Assembly: GCA_037951105.1 (NCBI GenBank)
Contig: JBAMJV010002081.1
Location: forward strand, 1 to 64,000
Direction: 5' to 3'
DNA from: Echinarachnius parma
Lineage: Eukaryota; Echinodermata; Echinoidea; Clypeasteroida; Echinarachniidae
DNA length: 64,000 bases
The translations under genes were made by a program, and so were the position numbers. Every line of letters starts with the position of its first letter. The first letter of the stretch is position 1. A model generated the notes under the pieces. That model was not told the origin of the DNA. It did no database searches and saw only the letters and a list, made by a program, of their open reading frames with translations. This document shows positions 1 to 10,810 of the stretch, one piece after another.

Positions 1-30
1 GCCGAGATACGTATTTGAAAATTCTAAAAA

Positions 31-107
31 AGTGTTTTTATGATGTCATGGCTTCTGTACTCTATGGGCCTTGCTGGAGCTAGCTGACACGGGGTCAAGT
101 AGTGAGG
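31..107 (+). pseudogene. Copy of the receptor exon 848-930, 5' half
   Basis: GGGCCTTGCTGGAGCTAGCT is identical to bases 857-876, and the match continues with three changes through GGGTCAAG. The upstream intron also resembles the true one (TGTTTTTAT...TGTC), but the acceptor is lost. It lies about 790 bp upstream of the real exon, at the window edge. Confidence 0.78.
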
Positions 108-311
108 AATTCAATTTGATAATACATTAATTCAAGGAATTTGATTGATCAACAAATAAATGAAGCTAACAAATAATACCCAAACACTGATGAAGGAGAG
201 CCCCAAATGAGAAATTATGTTTCCCACAAAACTTAGTACAAGTGTGCTATGCAAAATATTAACAAATCTTGTTGACTAAATTGGTTGTTTTTTTCTTCTT
301 TTTGTTCATTA

Positions 312-818
312 AGGCAAGCCTCCACACTAACTCTTTTCTCTACTGGCCCGTTCGGGCAAGTACAAATCATAACTTTTCAAATTTTACTTGCCCATGGCCC
401 AGAAAGTTAACTTTCCTGCTTTTTTCTAGATGACATTTTCTCTTGTAGTTGACCATTATTTAGTTGCCCAATCGGGCAACCAAACTAGGCCATTCATGAA
501 ATTTTGCTTCCCCAACATAAATGTGTACTTGTTCCGGCGGTTTATGTTCGCTTGGTCTACACTCAGTTGGTCTACAACTCATTTGGTCTACTACCTGATG
601 CCTTTAACTTCAATTTCCCCAACTCCAAACACGATCCATTACCCAAAACCTAACCCTAATCCACACCCTTAACCCTAATCATAATCCATAATTATAATCA
701 TAAGCCCCCCCAAATTTATATTTTTCTAGTAGACCAAATGGGAGTAGACCAAATGGCTGTAGACCAATCAGCAAGTTACCGTTCCGGCAATAGGGCAAGT
801 GCTAGTGTGGAGCCCTGA
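312..818. mobile_element. Non-autonomous element, GCTCCACACTA ends, with nested insertion
   Basis: Left end GCAAGCCTCCACACTAAC and right end CTAGTGTGGAGCCCTG are inverted copies. Inside are palindromic TTGCCC...GGGCAA words. The CAGGGCTCC terminus resembles hAT ends (inference). It is split by the 552-768 element. Confidence 0.6.
552..768. mobile_element. Small inverted-repeat element (TTGGTCTAC)n
   Basis: Three TTGGTCTAC words on the left face three GTAGACCAA words on the right. The interior holds degenerate telomere-like CCCTAA/CCTTAACCCTAA words. Confidence 0.6.
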
Positions 819-847
819 TTAATGTTTTTATTTGTCTTATATTCCAG

Positions 848-930
848 AAAGTCAACGGGCCTTGCTGGAGCTAGCTAATACAGGGTCAAGCAAGGATCTC
901 ATCTGTAATGTCAAAAACCCAAACTGTCAG
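848..930 (+). CDS. Ig/TIR receptor exon: first half of an Ig domain
   Basis: Acceptor TTATATTCCAG and donor CAG|GTGAGT. Two nucleotides complete an upstream codon, then 27 codons include LLELANTGSSKDLICNVKN with the first Ig cysteine. The exon ends in phase 0 and continues into VSWEKDG of the next exon, which supplies the Ig tryptophan. Confidence 0.8.
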
Positions 931-3900
931 GTGAGTTGAACTTGAGGGGTCTATTGCATGAAAAGAGGGATTTCATCGAATGAAGCATAACTCAACAGAT
1001 ACTTGATGCTGATTGGCAAATTTTGTTTAATGTCAGAAGACAGATAATGCCAGATAAGAATTGTTTTATTCATTGAATCAAGTATAACTGTACAAATAAT
1101 GAATGCTGATCGGTCTTAAAGGGATCTAGTAAATTTGTTGACATGTGCAAAAACAGAAAAAGGGTTGATAAAATATGTACTTTTGTGATCTGTCCTCTGT
1201 GTGATTTATAACAATCCCATGTTAAATGAATGCTATTATATGACCAAGTAATAGAACACTCATTGCACTAATTGCACTCACTTTGTACAGTTGAAATTCT
1301 CCACTAGAGAATTTCCAATCCAAACACTTCAATAATATACACATCGTAATAACAAAATACAAATTTAGAGAAAAGAACCTGTTCCAATCCATGCATGCTT
1401 TAATTAGTAATATGAAGGTTATGCAAGGTACGTTAGAACGTCAAGTAAGTTTGTGGATTTTGACAATGTTAAGTATAGATCCCTTTAAAATATATAATCT
1501 CTCCCAATACCAGACACTGTAAGGTGATGCGAAGCACACAATTAATTAAATGACATATCAAATGAAAACAAAAATATTTTATGATTCCATGGTAATTATA
1601 ATTTTGAAAATGATTAGTCCCTATAACTAAGGTTTTTGTTTTTGGTTTGGTTTCAATCAGGTGTCTTGGGAGAAAGATGGCTCACCCTTGACAAGCGAGG
1701 GCGACAGACACTACACGGACTGCCACGGCCAGCAACTGGTCATTACAACGGTCACAGCTGAAGATGCGGGGAACTATACCTGTCTCGCATACGACACCGA
1801 TGACTGCCGAGACGAGAGTCAGCTTCCTCAGTCGGTCCAACTTAAGGTCTACCCGGGAACCCGTGAGTAGGCAACCTTCAGTAGTGATAGTAATGATAAT
1901 AATGTTAATAATGATAATAACAATAAATAATAATAATGATGATGATGGTGGTGGTGGTAATTATAAGTTTTGGTACCCTTTTGTGATATCAAATAGATAA
2001 CCCAACATTTTGCAAAAGGTTGTATAATTCTTAAACAATGCAATTCATCACCAACACTATTATTTCCTGGTTCCGTACTCGCTAAACATTTGCGAGGGTG
2101 CCAAATCTTTTAACGCGTACGTTTGGAGACAATAGAATCCTGCACGATTCGTTCGCTCAGGACAAAGGTAGTCTTCGTACATGCAGACCCATATACATTT
2201 ACATATGTTGTAGTATTGTGTTGCGTTTTCCAATTATGATTTTTTTTCTTTCTGGAAACATATTTTTCTGAACTTGTTGCTGGAGTATGGACTACTAAAG
2301 ATGTTACCTTTCATTTAGAAGAATATTATTTTTGGGTGGTGGTACCCTTTAAGCATCCTGCTCTCCTCCTCCTGTTTGCAGAGCCAGTACCCCCGTTTCA
2401 TATCCCTTCCACCGACTGCCGTGACACGGGGGCCTCTGTCGGCGATAACGTGACCTTCTGCTGTCTGTTTCACGTCGGTGACCTGCCAGCCGGTACCGTA
2501 GCTGTCACATACTGGTCTAAGGGCGAGGGTGACAATCGAACTTGGAATTTACCTTCTGGCCCAAGTGCATCGGATTATATAAGGTATGTGTACCATGTAT
2601 GTCGTACAGAAAGATATTTAGGTAGTCCCATCAACTTTGTCAGATGCAACTAAAATCACTTTGAGCTTTCACGTCTCTCTTGTACCTTGCTGTTTTAATC
2701 AGAGGAATCTTACAGTGATGTACTTTTATATGATTGGTGGTGTCTCAGATATATCACTAATTTAGGAAACATCTTAATTAAGGAACATTATACAAATTTG
2801 AAAGAGAGCTATTAATGTTCGACAGTTTCTACATGGCCTTCAAACTTGGAACATAATTATCTATCGCCTTGTTTTGATAGTAGTAAGCAGAATACATATT
2901 GCCCATCTACATTCTCAAATCTCTGTGGCGTCTATATAAATCCATTATTGCGCTGTACATCCCAATCACGGGAAAACTGTTTGATGACTCAATCACGGAC
3001 ATGTTTGTACGCACTGTAACCAACATTTATTTATGTGATGATCATACTGCTGTATACATACAACTCTATGGCGATGATACGCTCATTGCAAAGACTCGGA
3101 GCGCTTGCAAGTGATTACTGTATACATGATCCTATGCCGCTTGCAAGCCATTACTGTATACATGATCCTATGCCGCACGCACAGCGTCGCGTAGTGGCGC
3201 TTGGCCACTAGTACCGTATTTGCTGGTGTATTAACCGCACCTTTTTTCAACAACAAAAAAAATTAAAAATGGGGGTGCGGTTAATACACGGGTGCGGTTT
3301 ATAGTGTATTAACCGCACTTTTTTTTTTTAATTGCCAAAAAAAAGGGGGTGCGGTTAATACACAGGTGCGGTTTATACACCGGCAAATACGGTAGTAATA
3401 AATTTCCTCTCTCTCTCTCTCTCTGTTTACACAGGTTTGACAACAAGACAGTGGGCAGCTGTATTACAGTGCAGGTTATAAATAAGACCTCCTTTGACAA
3501 CTACACAGTCTACTGTGAAACTGGAATCGGAGACAATATCAACTCTACCATCCAGCTATACAAAGGTACAAAAGGATGTACGTGTCAGTGTGTCTTTCGA
3601 AGATTGGAATTTTAAAGTGTATCTTTAAGAAAATTTGAATTTTGTAAAAGTTTCATGTACAAGTCAAAATGGCACATTGCAAACGATACACAAAATCGTA
3701 GCAAAGTTCATCCTGTCATAACTTGTGTATTGCTCTACCATTTGGGCTCAGAATTTCGCTCAGTATCGCTCATATTAAAGGGACTTAGTAACATTGTCCA
3801 AATCCTCAAAATCCAATTGAAATTTCAAATTTCCCTTTCGTTAAAAAAATATTTACGATTGAAGTGTTCAGATATTGAATTATCCAACGGATCGTCAGAA

Positions 3901-6377
3901 CCGTGTACAAAGTGAGTGCAATTAGTTAGTGAATGTCACTTTGCATTTTTGCTCATTACTCGGCCATTAAAAGTCCATTTAACTTGAAATTTTCACACAA
4001 CACCCAGTGGACATATCAGATAACAACAATATGCATTGTATCAACCACTCATCGCTTTTTGCACATGTCAACAAAGTTACTAGATCCCTTTAACTTTATT
4101 TTTATAGCAAACATCACGTTTCTGGGGTGGAATTACCCTTTAAGTATATACACCGTTTGCCAGGATGATATTGCGTGTCGGGCGTGTAAAATGGTCATAT
4201 CATTGTATGACCATTCACAAAGTAGATGTGTTGGACTGTACTATTATTTCTTGCGTTATTGTTTTGCAGAAATTCCCCTGAACGCAGATTGGCCTGCCTG
4301 GTTAACAGCAGTCGTCTCTGCTATCAGCGCTGTTTCCATGGCAACTGTACTGGCAGGCATCGTTTACTGGAGGAACAAGGTGGATATTCAGTTGTTGCTG
4401 AAAGACAGGCTGGGGAAGCAAGAAAATGGAGGTGAGATCTTACTTTGTTTGTTTGTTTGAGGGGGTGCTAGCCTGGGACATTCACCCCCCCCCCCCCCTT
4501 CCCCTCCCCCTGATGCAAAACTAAAGCAAATACCTCAGACACTGCCCCCCTTGAAAATATTTAAATATTGCTTTGGACACATAGGGAAAAAATATCAAAT
4601 CAAATTCAGATGCATATTATTCGGAACAAAAAATAGTGAGAAATGGCATGTTTGTCTGCAGAGCTATACAAAAATTTGTAAACAAAAAATAGAAATTCAT
4701 ATCCAATTTTTAAAGGAAAATAGGTTTTGAGTAGTGCTCAGCCCCTCAAAGTAAACAAAAAATAATTAAGGTATTAAATAGTTAAAAATAGGGGGAAATA
4801 CATTTGTTTGAAATTTTATTTTGATCAGGGATACTCCCCTCCCTCCCCCCCCCCCCATAACTAAAGTGTAAATGTTATTGTGTTGTATTTATTGGTTCAT
4901 TTGTTCGTCTCTCTTTGTCTCGTTTGCTACAGATGGCAGGCTGTACGATGCGTACATCTCCTACTACTGGTCAGACAGTGAGAGCGCCCCCAGCCTGGAC
5001 CGGCGTTACGCCCTGGACCTCCATGACAGACTGACGAGGCAGGGATACCGTGTCTGCCTTCCCGAATTAGACTTTGTACCAGGATCTAGTGAGTTTTTTT
5101 TTATAAGCTTTTTATGATTTTTTAAAAAACCTTTATAACCTTTATAAGTCGCTGTATATTAGTTTATTGTGCTGCACGTACAAGAGTTCTTTGCAGAGAT
5201 TTGCACACCCACTCGCATAATGATAATAAAAATGTAATGCAGGGCTCCTAACTAACCTTTTTGTCAGTGGCCCGGTTGGGCTAGTAAAATAATTTGTTTC
5301 CCTTTTCTGGTGGCCCAAAAATTGTATTCAAAATATCACTCTTTCCTGATCAAAACTGTGATTATAGATGAAGCATGATATGGAAGAAAACAAGATATTT
5401 CTAATTTTGTCAATGTCTGCTTGCCCGATCGAGCCCCAAAATTTGACTTTTATACATTTTTGCTGGCCCAAAGTGCAATTTCACTGGCCCCAGGCCAGCT
5501 GGCCAGTGCTGGCTTGTGTAAGGTTCTTAACATTTTAAATAATATAAGAGGGCACACCCTAAGAGGCTATCCTTGGTATCCAAATACATCGCTGAAAGTC
5601 GATGTAAATCAATCAATTAGCCAAGAACACACTTGTAAGCACTTTTCTTTTAACACACTTTCAGTTGCTGTGCTGGAGTTATATATTTTGCTTTCTACGT
5701 CTGTTTTCGTTCATGTTTTGTTTTGGTTTTATTTGCACTGTTAACACGATAAAACTGCTTTTTGCACATAGCCGTCTCTGAGGAGATATCCACTTCCCTG
5801 CAGCAAAGTCGGCGCTACATTATCCTTCTGTCTCCAGAATTCATTACCTACAGGTAAAATAACTACAGAACACAGCTTACAAGAGAAATAATATAATGTA
5901 GCACTTTATACTTCTGTTTAAAAGCACCACTAGTTTTAGTTAATAGGCCTCATGTTTACTAGAAATGAGCAGTTGTGCAATTAATGTATTTTTATTGTTT
6001 TATTTTGTGATTTTCATGGTAATGATGATATATTTAACAATAATTCAGTTTTATTTCAAATAACACTATTGACATGAGTATCATAGTACTTAACATGATT
6101 TATATTACCCCAGTCAAAGGATACACACTGCAATATTTCATGCACAAAGAGTGCAAATTTTCAAACTTTAGGGAGTATTATAACAAGTTGCCTGTTGGGC
6201 CATGATTGCATTTTCTGTTTTCATTTCTCAGGAGTAATACTGTATCTTATTTAAGGAAAGAATTCCCAAATTACTGGAAATATATGAGCACATCATTGAT
6301 TAAAAAAGTACCGTAAAACTCCGTGTATAAGACGCACTCGTGTATAAAACGCACCCCCAACATTCTATAAAAAAAAA

Positions 6378-6429
<52 letters not shown>

Positions 6430-8699
6430 ATTTTTTTTTCATGAATATTCATATATTCATGAGGTAGCAATGCTCATTAAATATGCAAAATACTAAATTC
6501 ATTAATAACTTTTTTGTTGAGAAAAATGTATAACCACTGTTTAGAAAATTGAATATTAAATGAGTGCTGCTACTCATGAATATCTGAATATTCAATTAGT
6601 AGCAGTGTTACTGCTTAAAAACTTGCATTTTGTTTTGCTAACCACTATAATTTATGTAGGATAAAGGTATATTTTGATAAATGTTCCCCCTTATATCAAG
6701 CTCTTGTCATGCCCTAGACCAGTTTAATATGCATTAAACATGACTACCGGGTGTCCCAAAAAAAATTTCCTTAAAAAAAAAGTATAAGACGCACCCCCCA
6801 CTTTGAAAATTTTCCGACGGAAAAAAGTGCGTCTTATACACGGAGTTTTACGGTAATTAAATTCAAATAAATTGATGTTAGTTGACTATAAAGGAATATA
6901 AGAATCCGAAATTAATACCCAGGAAATTGTAAGCAATTGTGGGAAATCATGATCATTTCAAAAAGCCAAAAGATGCATACTTTACTTTTACACAAAAAGT
7001 TCTACTGAAAGCATAGATATTCATTTAATTTTAACCAATTCAGGTCCAGAAAATGCTCAATCTGAAGATTATAGAGAATACATACCAAAATCAAATAGGC
7101 TTCAACTTTTATAACATTTTTCCAAAAGTGATATTTGACTCTACAATCATATCAATAGCATTGGAAGATTCTTCTAAATGATAGCATTTCTGGAATGGAG
7201 AAGGGAAAGTTCAAAAGAATAACATTTATAAATATATATAACTAAAATTTGTCATCCATTCAATTTTCAATATGATATAAATCGAGTTAAATTAAGTTAT
7301 CATTTACAGAAAGGTCTTAAAGGGGTAGTTCAGTTTTGGAAGAGAGGGTGCTGCACAACACAATTTTTTTGTGAGGTAATGAAAAACCGAGTGTCGATTT
7401 GGAAAGAACATGCAATTTTAATGGCAGAATAAACTTTATTTGGTCAAAATCTGTTTAGAAATGGCTGAAATATCAATAAATATATCCGATCGTAATGAAT
7501 TTGGGCCCCAAATTTATTCGATGATTTAATAATAAATTTTTTTAATGCTTACACTTTTTCAAAAATTTTCAAAAGCGGTTTTTAAATAGTTGTTGATGAT
7601 CTCTCTATTTAATCATTATTTCAACAAAACATCACATGCATAATTTTGTATGGAAAATGGTTGAACCAATGCCTTTTTAGAGAGCGCCCTCTTGTGTTTT
7701 AATGGCTATTTTTTAATGATAACAGGTTTTTTACTTAGTCGTTTGTAATTGTGTATACTTTTCGAGCATGGTGGAGTTATAACTATTATTTTGTACCGTA
7801 ATGGTGCAGGTTTTGGTTACTAAAGTTAAGTTTGACCAATACTCAACTATCCCTTTAAGCTTTTAATTCTCTCTTCCAGGTACATGACGTACGAGACCGA
7901 GCAGGGTCTGGACATCTTGGAGCAGAGCAAGAAACGGATCATCCCTCTCTTCCTCCGTAACATTCCTTCAGACGTCATCAATCAGCACACGGTCCTGGAC
8001 CACATCGTCAAGTCCCATCCACGCCTCAACTGGCAGATATTCAAACAACGCCCTCTTCCTAATGATGCCGGTGAAACATACAGGCAGGCGCAAGACTCCG
8101 GGCAAACACAGCCGGGGCAGGACTCAAATTCTCTGCAGACGGAATCCAATTGGAATTCGGTGCAGACAAGTTCCACCCAGGGTTCGGAACACATGAGGAC
8201 CACTGAGAAATCGGTGCAAGCGCAGCCCGAGCAGATTTCGGTGCAGGCACAGCCTTTGCATATGAGTATTGTGCGGAGTCGGTCTTGTCAGGTTTTTGGA
8301 GAAGCGAGAGAACCGCCACAGAGATCGGAGAGGTCACACTCGGTGCAGATCGACTCAATGCAGATGCGGCCTGTGCAGGAAACGGTGCATGGTTCGGCGC
8401 AAAGACAGCAAGTGCAAGGGTCGGTGCTGACACAGTCGGGGCAGGACGCTGCTTCCGATGCAACCAACATGAACGGTAGACCTAATAGCAATATCAATGG
8501 ATGCAACTCGGCTACAGAATCAAGTGCAATTAAACTGAAAAAGGCTGAAATGAAAGTATGGAAGAAACTTCTTTTACAGATGCCCCCTCGTCCGAAAAGA
8601 GAGGTGTGTAATTCACCGGCTGGGGATTACATGTCGGAATCGGATACTGAGAACCTTGCTCAGAGTGATCATTGCGAGTTTTCCCGTCCAGAGGTTTAA
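848..8699 (+). CDS. Ig/TIR receptor of the IL-1 receptor type (5' partial), 8 exons
   Basis: Exons 848-930, 1661-1862, 2382-2583, 3435-3565, 4270-4431, 4933-5088, 5772-5853 and 7880-8699 join in phase into 611 codons plus TAA. Order seen: Ig domain (Cys in LICNV, Trp in VSWEKDG, then DAGNYTC); a second Ig-like domain (VTFCC...YW...NYTVYC) rich in N-glycosylation sequons; one membrane helix of about 25 residues (AWLTAVVSAISAVSMATVLA) followed by basic RNK; a cytoplasmic TIR domain at about residues 260-400 with box 1 YDAYISYYWSD and a box-2-like GYRVCLPELDFVPG; then a Gln/Ser-rich tail of about 210 residues. Ig-TM-TIR is the IL-1R family plan, so signalling through TIR adaptors is inferred from the family. 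The window has no signal peptide or first Ig domains, so the gene starts upstream. It could equally be an invertebrate-specific Ig-TIR protein rather than an IL1R orthologue. Confidence 0.85.
1116..1488. mobile_element. TTAA MITE family A, copy 1
   Basis: Begins TTAAAGGGATCTAGTAA and ends ATCCCTTTAA. Shares its body (GACATGTGCAAAAA, GATCTGTCC) with copies at 3775, 12458, 19932 and 34680. Lies in a receptor intron. Confidence 0.8.
1661..1862 (+). CDS. Ig/TIR receptor exon: second half of the Ig domain
   Basis: Acceptor TTTCAATCAG and donor CCC|GTGAGT. Encodes VSWEKDG, LVITTVTAEDAGNYTC and a linker ending VYPGT. The Trp and the D-x-G-x-Y-x-C signature mark a classic Ig fold. Extra cysteines (TDCHG, DDCRDE) may form a second disulfide with PNC of the previous exon (inference). 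Confidence 0.88.
1955..2352. mobile_element. MITE family B, copy 1 (ends GGTGGTACCCTTTAA)
   Basis: Shares GGTACCCTTTTGTGATATC, CACGCGTACGTTTGGAGAC-like core and GGGTGGTGGTACCCTTTAA with the copies at 44024 and 63528. It lies just upstream of a receptor exon; the left end is blurred by a trinucleotide tract. Confidence 0.75.
2382..2583 (+). CDS. Ig/TIR receptor exon: start of the second Ig-like domain
   Basis: Acceptor CTGTTTGCAG, donor AG|GTATGT. Encodes QPVPPFHIPSTDCRDTG, then GDNVTFCC and VTYWSKG: the first cysteine pair and Trp of an Ig-like domain with sequons NVT and NRT. The acceptor lies only about 30 bp after the end of a TTAA-type MITE (1955-2352). Confidence 0.85.
3212..3394. mobile_element. 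MITE with TACCGTATTTGC ends
   Basis: Left TACCGTATTTGCTGGTGT and right ACCGGCAAATACGGTA are inverted. Inside are repeats of GGTGCGGTTAATACAC. TA at the edges suggests a Tc1/mariner-type insertion (inference). It lies about 40 bp before a receptor exon. Confidence 0.75.
3435..3565 (+). CDS. Ig/TIR receptor exon: end of the second Ig-like domain
   Basis: The acceptor follows a (CT)n tract (CTGTTTACACAG); donor AAAG|GTACAA. Encodes FDNKTVGSC, VQVINKTSFDNYTVYC and INSTIQLYK: the closing Ig cysteine with four sequons (NKT twice, NYT, NST). Reading phase links it to the exons on either side. Confidence 0.85.
3775..4093. mobile_element. TTAA MITE family A, copy 2
   Basis: TTAAAGGGACTTAGTAACAT at the left and GTTACTAGATCCCTTTAA at the right. 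Inverted in orientation relative to copy 1. Lies in a receptor intron. Confidence 0.82.
4270..4431 (+). CDS. Ig/TIR receptor exon: transmembrane segment
   Basis: Acceptor ATTGTTTTGCAG, donor GGAG|GTGAGA. Encodes EIPLNADWPAWL, an uncharged helix of about 25 residues to GIVYW, then RNKVDIQLLLKDRLGKQENG. Basic residues right after the helix fit a type I orientation with the C-terminal side in the cytoplasm. Confidence 0.88.
4933..5088 (+). CDS. Ig/TIR receptor exon: TIR boxes 1 and 2
   Basis: Acceptor CGTTTGCTACAG, donor TCTA|GTGAGT. Encodes RLYDAYISYYWSDSE (box 1), an intervening helix (YALDLHDRLTRQ) and GYRVCLPELDFVPGS at box 2. The basic Arg of the usual RDxxPG loop is Leu here, while the Pro-Gly is kept. 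Confidence 0.9.
5240..5530. repeat. GCTCC/GGCCCGGTTGGGC family copy
   Basis: CAGGGCTCCTAACTAACC, then GTGGCCCGGTTGGGCTAG, then CTGGCCCCAGGCCAGCTGG. Related to 312-818. Lies in receptor intron 6. Confidence 0.6.
5772..5853 (+). CDS. Ig/TIR receptor exon: middle of the TIR domain
   Basis: Acceptor TTTGCACATAG, donor CAG|GTAAAA. Encodes TVSEEISTSLQQSRRYIILL and SPEFITYR, matching the alpha-C to beta-D part of TIR folds (S-R-R-x-I-x-L-S-P). Phase 2 joins to the last exon. Confidence 0.88.
6309..6855. mobile_element. MITE with TACCGTAAAACTCCG ends
   Basis: TACCGTAAAACTCCGTGTAT faces ACACGGAGTTTTACGGTA, with GACGCAC words inside and a long poly(T). Probably TA-targeted. Lies in receptor intron 7. 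Confidence 0.8.
7317..7858. mobile_element. TTAA MITE family C
   Basis: TTAAAGGGGTAGTTCAG at the left and CTCAACTATCCCTTTAA at the right. It ends 21 bp before the last receptor exon and so abuts its polypyrimidine tract. Confidence 0.78.
7880..8699 (+). CDS. Ig/TIR receptor last exon: TIR end and Gln-rich tail
   Basis: Acceptor TCTCTCTTCCAG. The first 60 or so codons finish the TIR domain (GLDILEQSKKRIIPLFLRN, VINQHTVLDHIVKSHPRLNW). The rest is a low-complexity tail built on repeats of a Ser-Val-Gln-x-Gln type, mirrored in DNA by many TCGGTGCAG words. The tail ends with a basic and then acidic stretch (PPRPKREV, SESDTENLAQSDHCEF) and TAA at 8697-8699. The usual box-3 Phe-Trp is replaced by NWQIF. 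No enzymatic motif was recognised in the tail. Confidence 0.87.
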
Positions 8700-9735
8700 A
8701 TCTAAATGATAGTTTTGGAAACATCTCAAACTAAAGGACTCCCAATTTTCTCTTTTACTGGCGCCAAAGATAAGGAATATAACATGCATTATATAATCAT
8801 AGCACAATATTCCATTATGAAAGCTAAAATCTAAAAATTCATTCAATAGAGCTGCCAACCATTCTTTTTTTTTGCCAGAATGATTCCTTTTTTGAAAACA
8901 TTATTAAGGCATTCCTTTTTTTCCATGTAAAATTCTTTTTTCCTTTCATTTTCAATCATAATGTATACACCACATGTATATTGAAAGAAGTGTAATACTT
9001 GTATTCCATGATCTTACAATTTCATGATAAATGGATATGCACAGGGGCGGCGGGCAAACAATTTTTTATTGAACTAGCAAGACCTGTCTCATTAAACACA
9101 TATTGCCCAAGTTGCTACTTCACTTTAGACATCAGTATTGCAAATAAGTTTCATTTACTAAAAATCCTCTTTCTTTTCTTTTTTACAGATTCCCTTTTTG
9201 GGCTGCATAGGTTCCCCTTTTTTGGCCATATAGGTTCCCCCTTTCTGTTTTGCTAGGTTGGCAGCTCTAGCTGTTACATGCATACTGCACTATTGTTTCA
9301 TTGGTACAAAAGAGGAAAAAACAATTTTTAAATATTACAACAATGTCATGTGAAGTGCCCTTTTTTATTCAGATGATTTGGATGTTTTTCTATGATGTTC
9401 ATTAGCAGAATTCCAAAACTGTTTTTTACTTGAAGAAAGTGCAATATTCTAGGGGGTTTTCCCTAAATAGGTCCCATGTATGAGGGCTGTAAAGGACTAT
9501 TAGTGCATGTACTAAACATAGTTTATTATGTTTATATGTATACACCACCACATTCCTTGCTTGGAAGTACCAAACTTATTTGTTATAAATGCATGCATAA
9601 AACTTTTTGATGCTTGTAAAACATCATTTCATATAAAGTACTATCATATTCATAGTGCTTACTTAATATGCCCAGTACAGACCTGTATAGAATTTACTGT
9701 GTTTAAATGTACCTGTATTTTTTTTAATCCGTTAA

Positions 9736-10076
9736 GGGCCCCGTTGCAGAAAGGGATGCAATTGATTGTAAGTTACAATTAAATGTAGGTCAGAAAATGT
9801 GCGCGTTTCAACCAATTAGATTTTTGCATTTAGAACACATGAACTTTGTTTAACTGAAGAGATCTGTAAATCAGCCTATGATATTGATACAAATATAAAA
9901 AAAAATTAATTTATCAAAGAGACTTTAAGTTATTGACGTAAAATGTTGTTTAAAGTTTCAAATAACTCCCATTTTGGGCTCTCGATTCCGAAGCTACAAA
10001 TGGCTTGTCATAATTTGTAAGTCCAACTTAGTGTCAACTGTCAAGTACGACTTGGGATCTTTGTGAAACACCCCCC
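9736..10076. mobile_element. MITE with GTTTCACAAAG-type end
   Basis: Left GGGCCCCGTTGCAGAAAG and right CTTTGTGAAACACCCCCC are imperfect inverted ends. The same right end occurs alone at 20760-20815 and inverted at 43571-43600. Confidence 0.6.
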
Positions 10077-10284
10077 TGCAAGAGTTCATGGAAACTAAAT
10101 CATTTAGACCTGAAAGGGTATGTTTTGTATGATTAAATGTGTGTAAGAGGGAGTGTTTGAATGCACATAGCACCAGGGTACAGATAGAGTTTACAAGTCA
10201 TACATATTCTATGCTATTAGCCTATGGATGAGGCAAGATTGTTAGAGCAGAGGCTTTCCAATCGGTGGGATCCAGGGGGCAAGG

Positions 10285-10505
10285 GGCCCGATTACGGACC
10301 AGCGACATTCACCATGGTAATTAGCATCATTGGCTCTAACTCATCGATGTCAAATATGCTAGAATAACATACAAATCAACAGAACGTAGCAGAGCAAACA
10401 TACCGGCCTTACTCATTCAACCGTAAAGGCTTACACAAGCATATCTAGAGATCAGTGGAACTAGGGCTTGTCCTGGCTGGGTCATGATCGTGCGCTTGGC
10501 CACAG
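10285..10505. repeat. Interspersed repeat, uninterrupted copy
   Basis: Matches the reverse complement of 60495-61173 over TTGGCTCTAACTCAT, TACTCATTCAACCGTAAAGG and CTAGAGATCAGTGGAACTAG, but without the 482-bp foldback found there. Confidence 0.8.
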
Positions 10506-10662
10506 GGGGCATGAGATCAACCATGATACAGGACCAGCCCTATCTGTTTGGGTTTTTTTCTGCTTTAATTTGGTATTTCATGCAATGAAAGATAATTATG
10601 TACATTATATATGTGCGAGATAACTTTGAATATTTCTTATCACAAGATCAGCTTGAAGTAGT

Positions 10663-10810
10663 AGAGTGAAACCTCATTATAACGGGCACCTTGGGTAAAT
10701 TGAATTTGCCTTGTCTCCAGGGCTTAAAAACAACAAAATACATTGAACCTGGACCTGCGAAATTACCTCGCTATATCAGGTACCTCGTTATAAAGAGGTT
10801 CCACTGTATA
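10663..10810. mobile_element. pogo-like MITE, copy 1
   Basis: AGTGAAACCTCATTATAACG faces CTCGTTATAAAGAGGTTCC then ACTGTATA. CAGTGGAACCTC ends with TA flanks resemble pogo/Tigger MITEs (family inference). Confidence 0.7.

Noticed and set aside
3933-4460. A 175-codon open frame covering the transmembrane exon
   Set aside because: Only 4270-4431 is coding in the gene model; the rest is MITE family A and intron that happens to stay open, with a clear acceptor inside.
8059-8506. Antisense frames opposite the receptor tail
   Set aside because: Produced by the repetitive Gln codons read backwards; no start context or homology.
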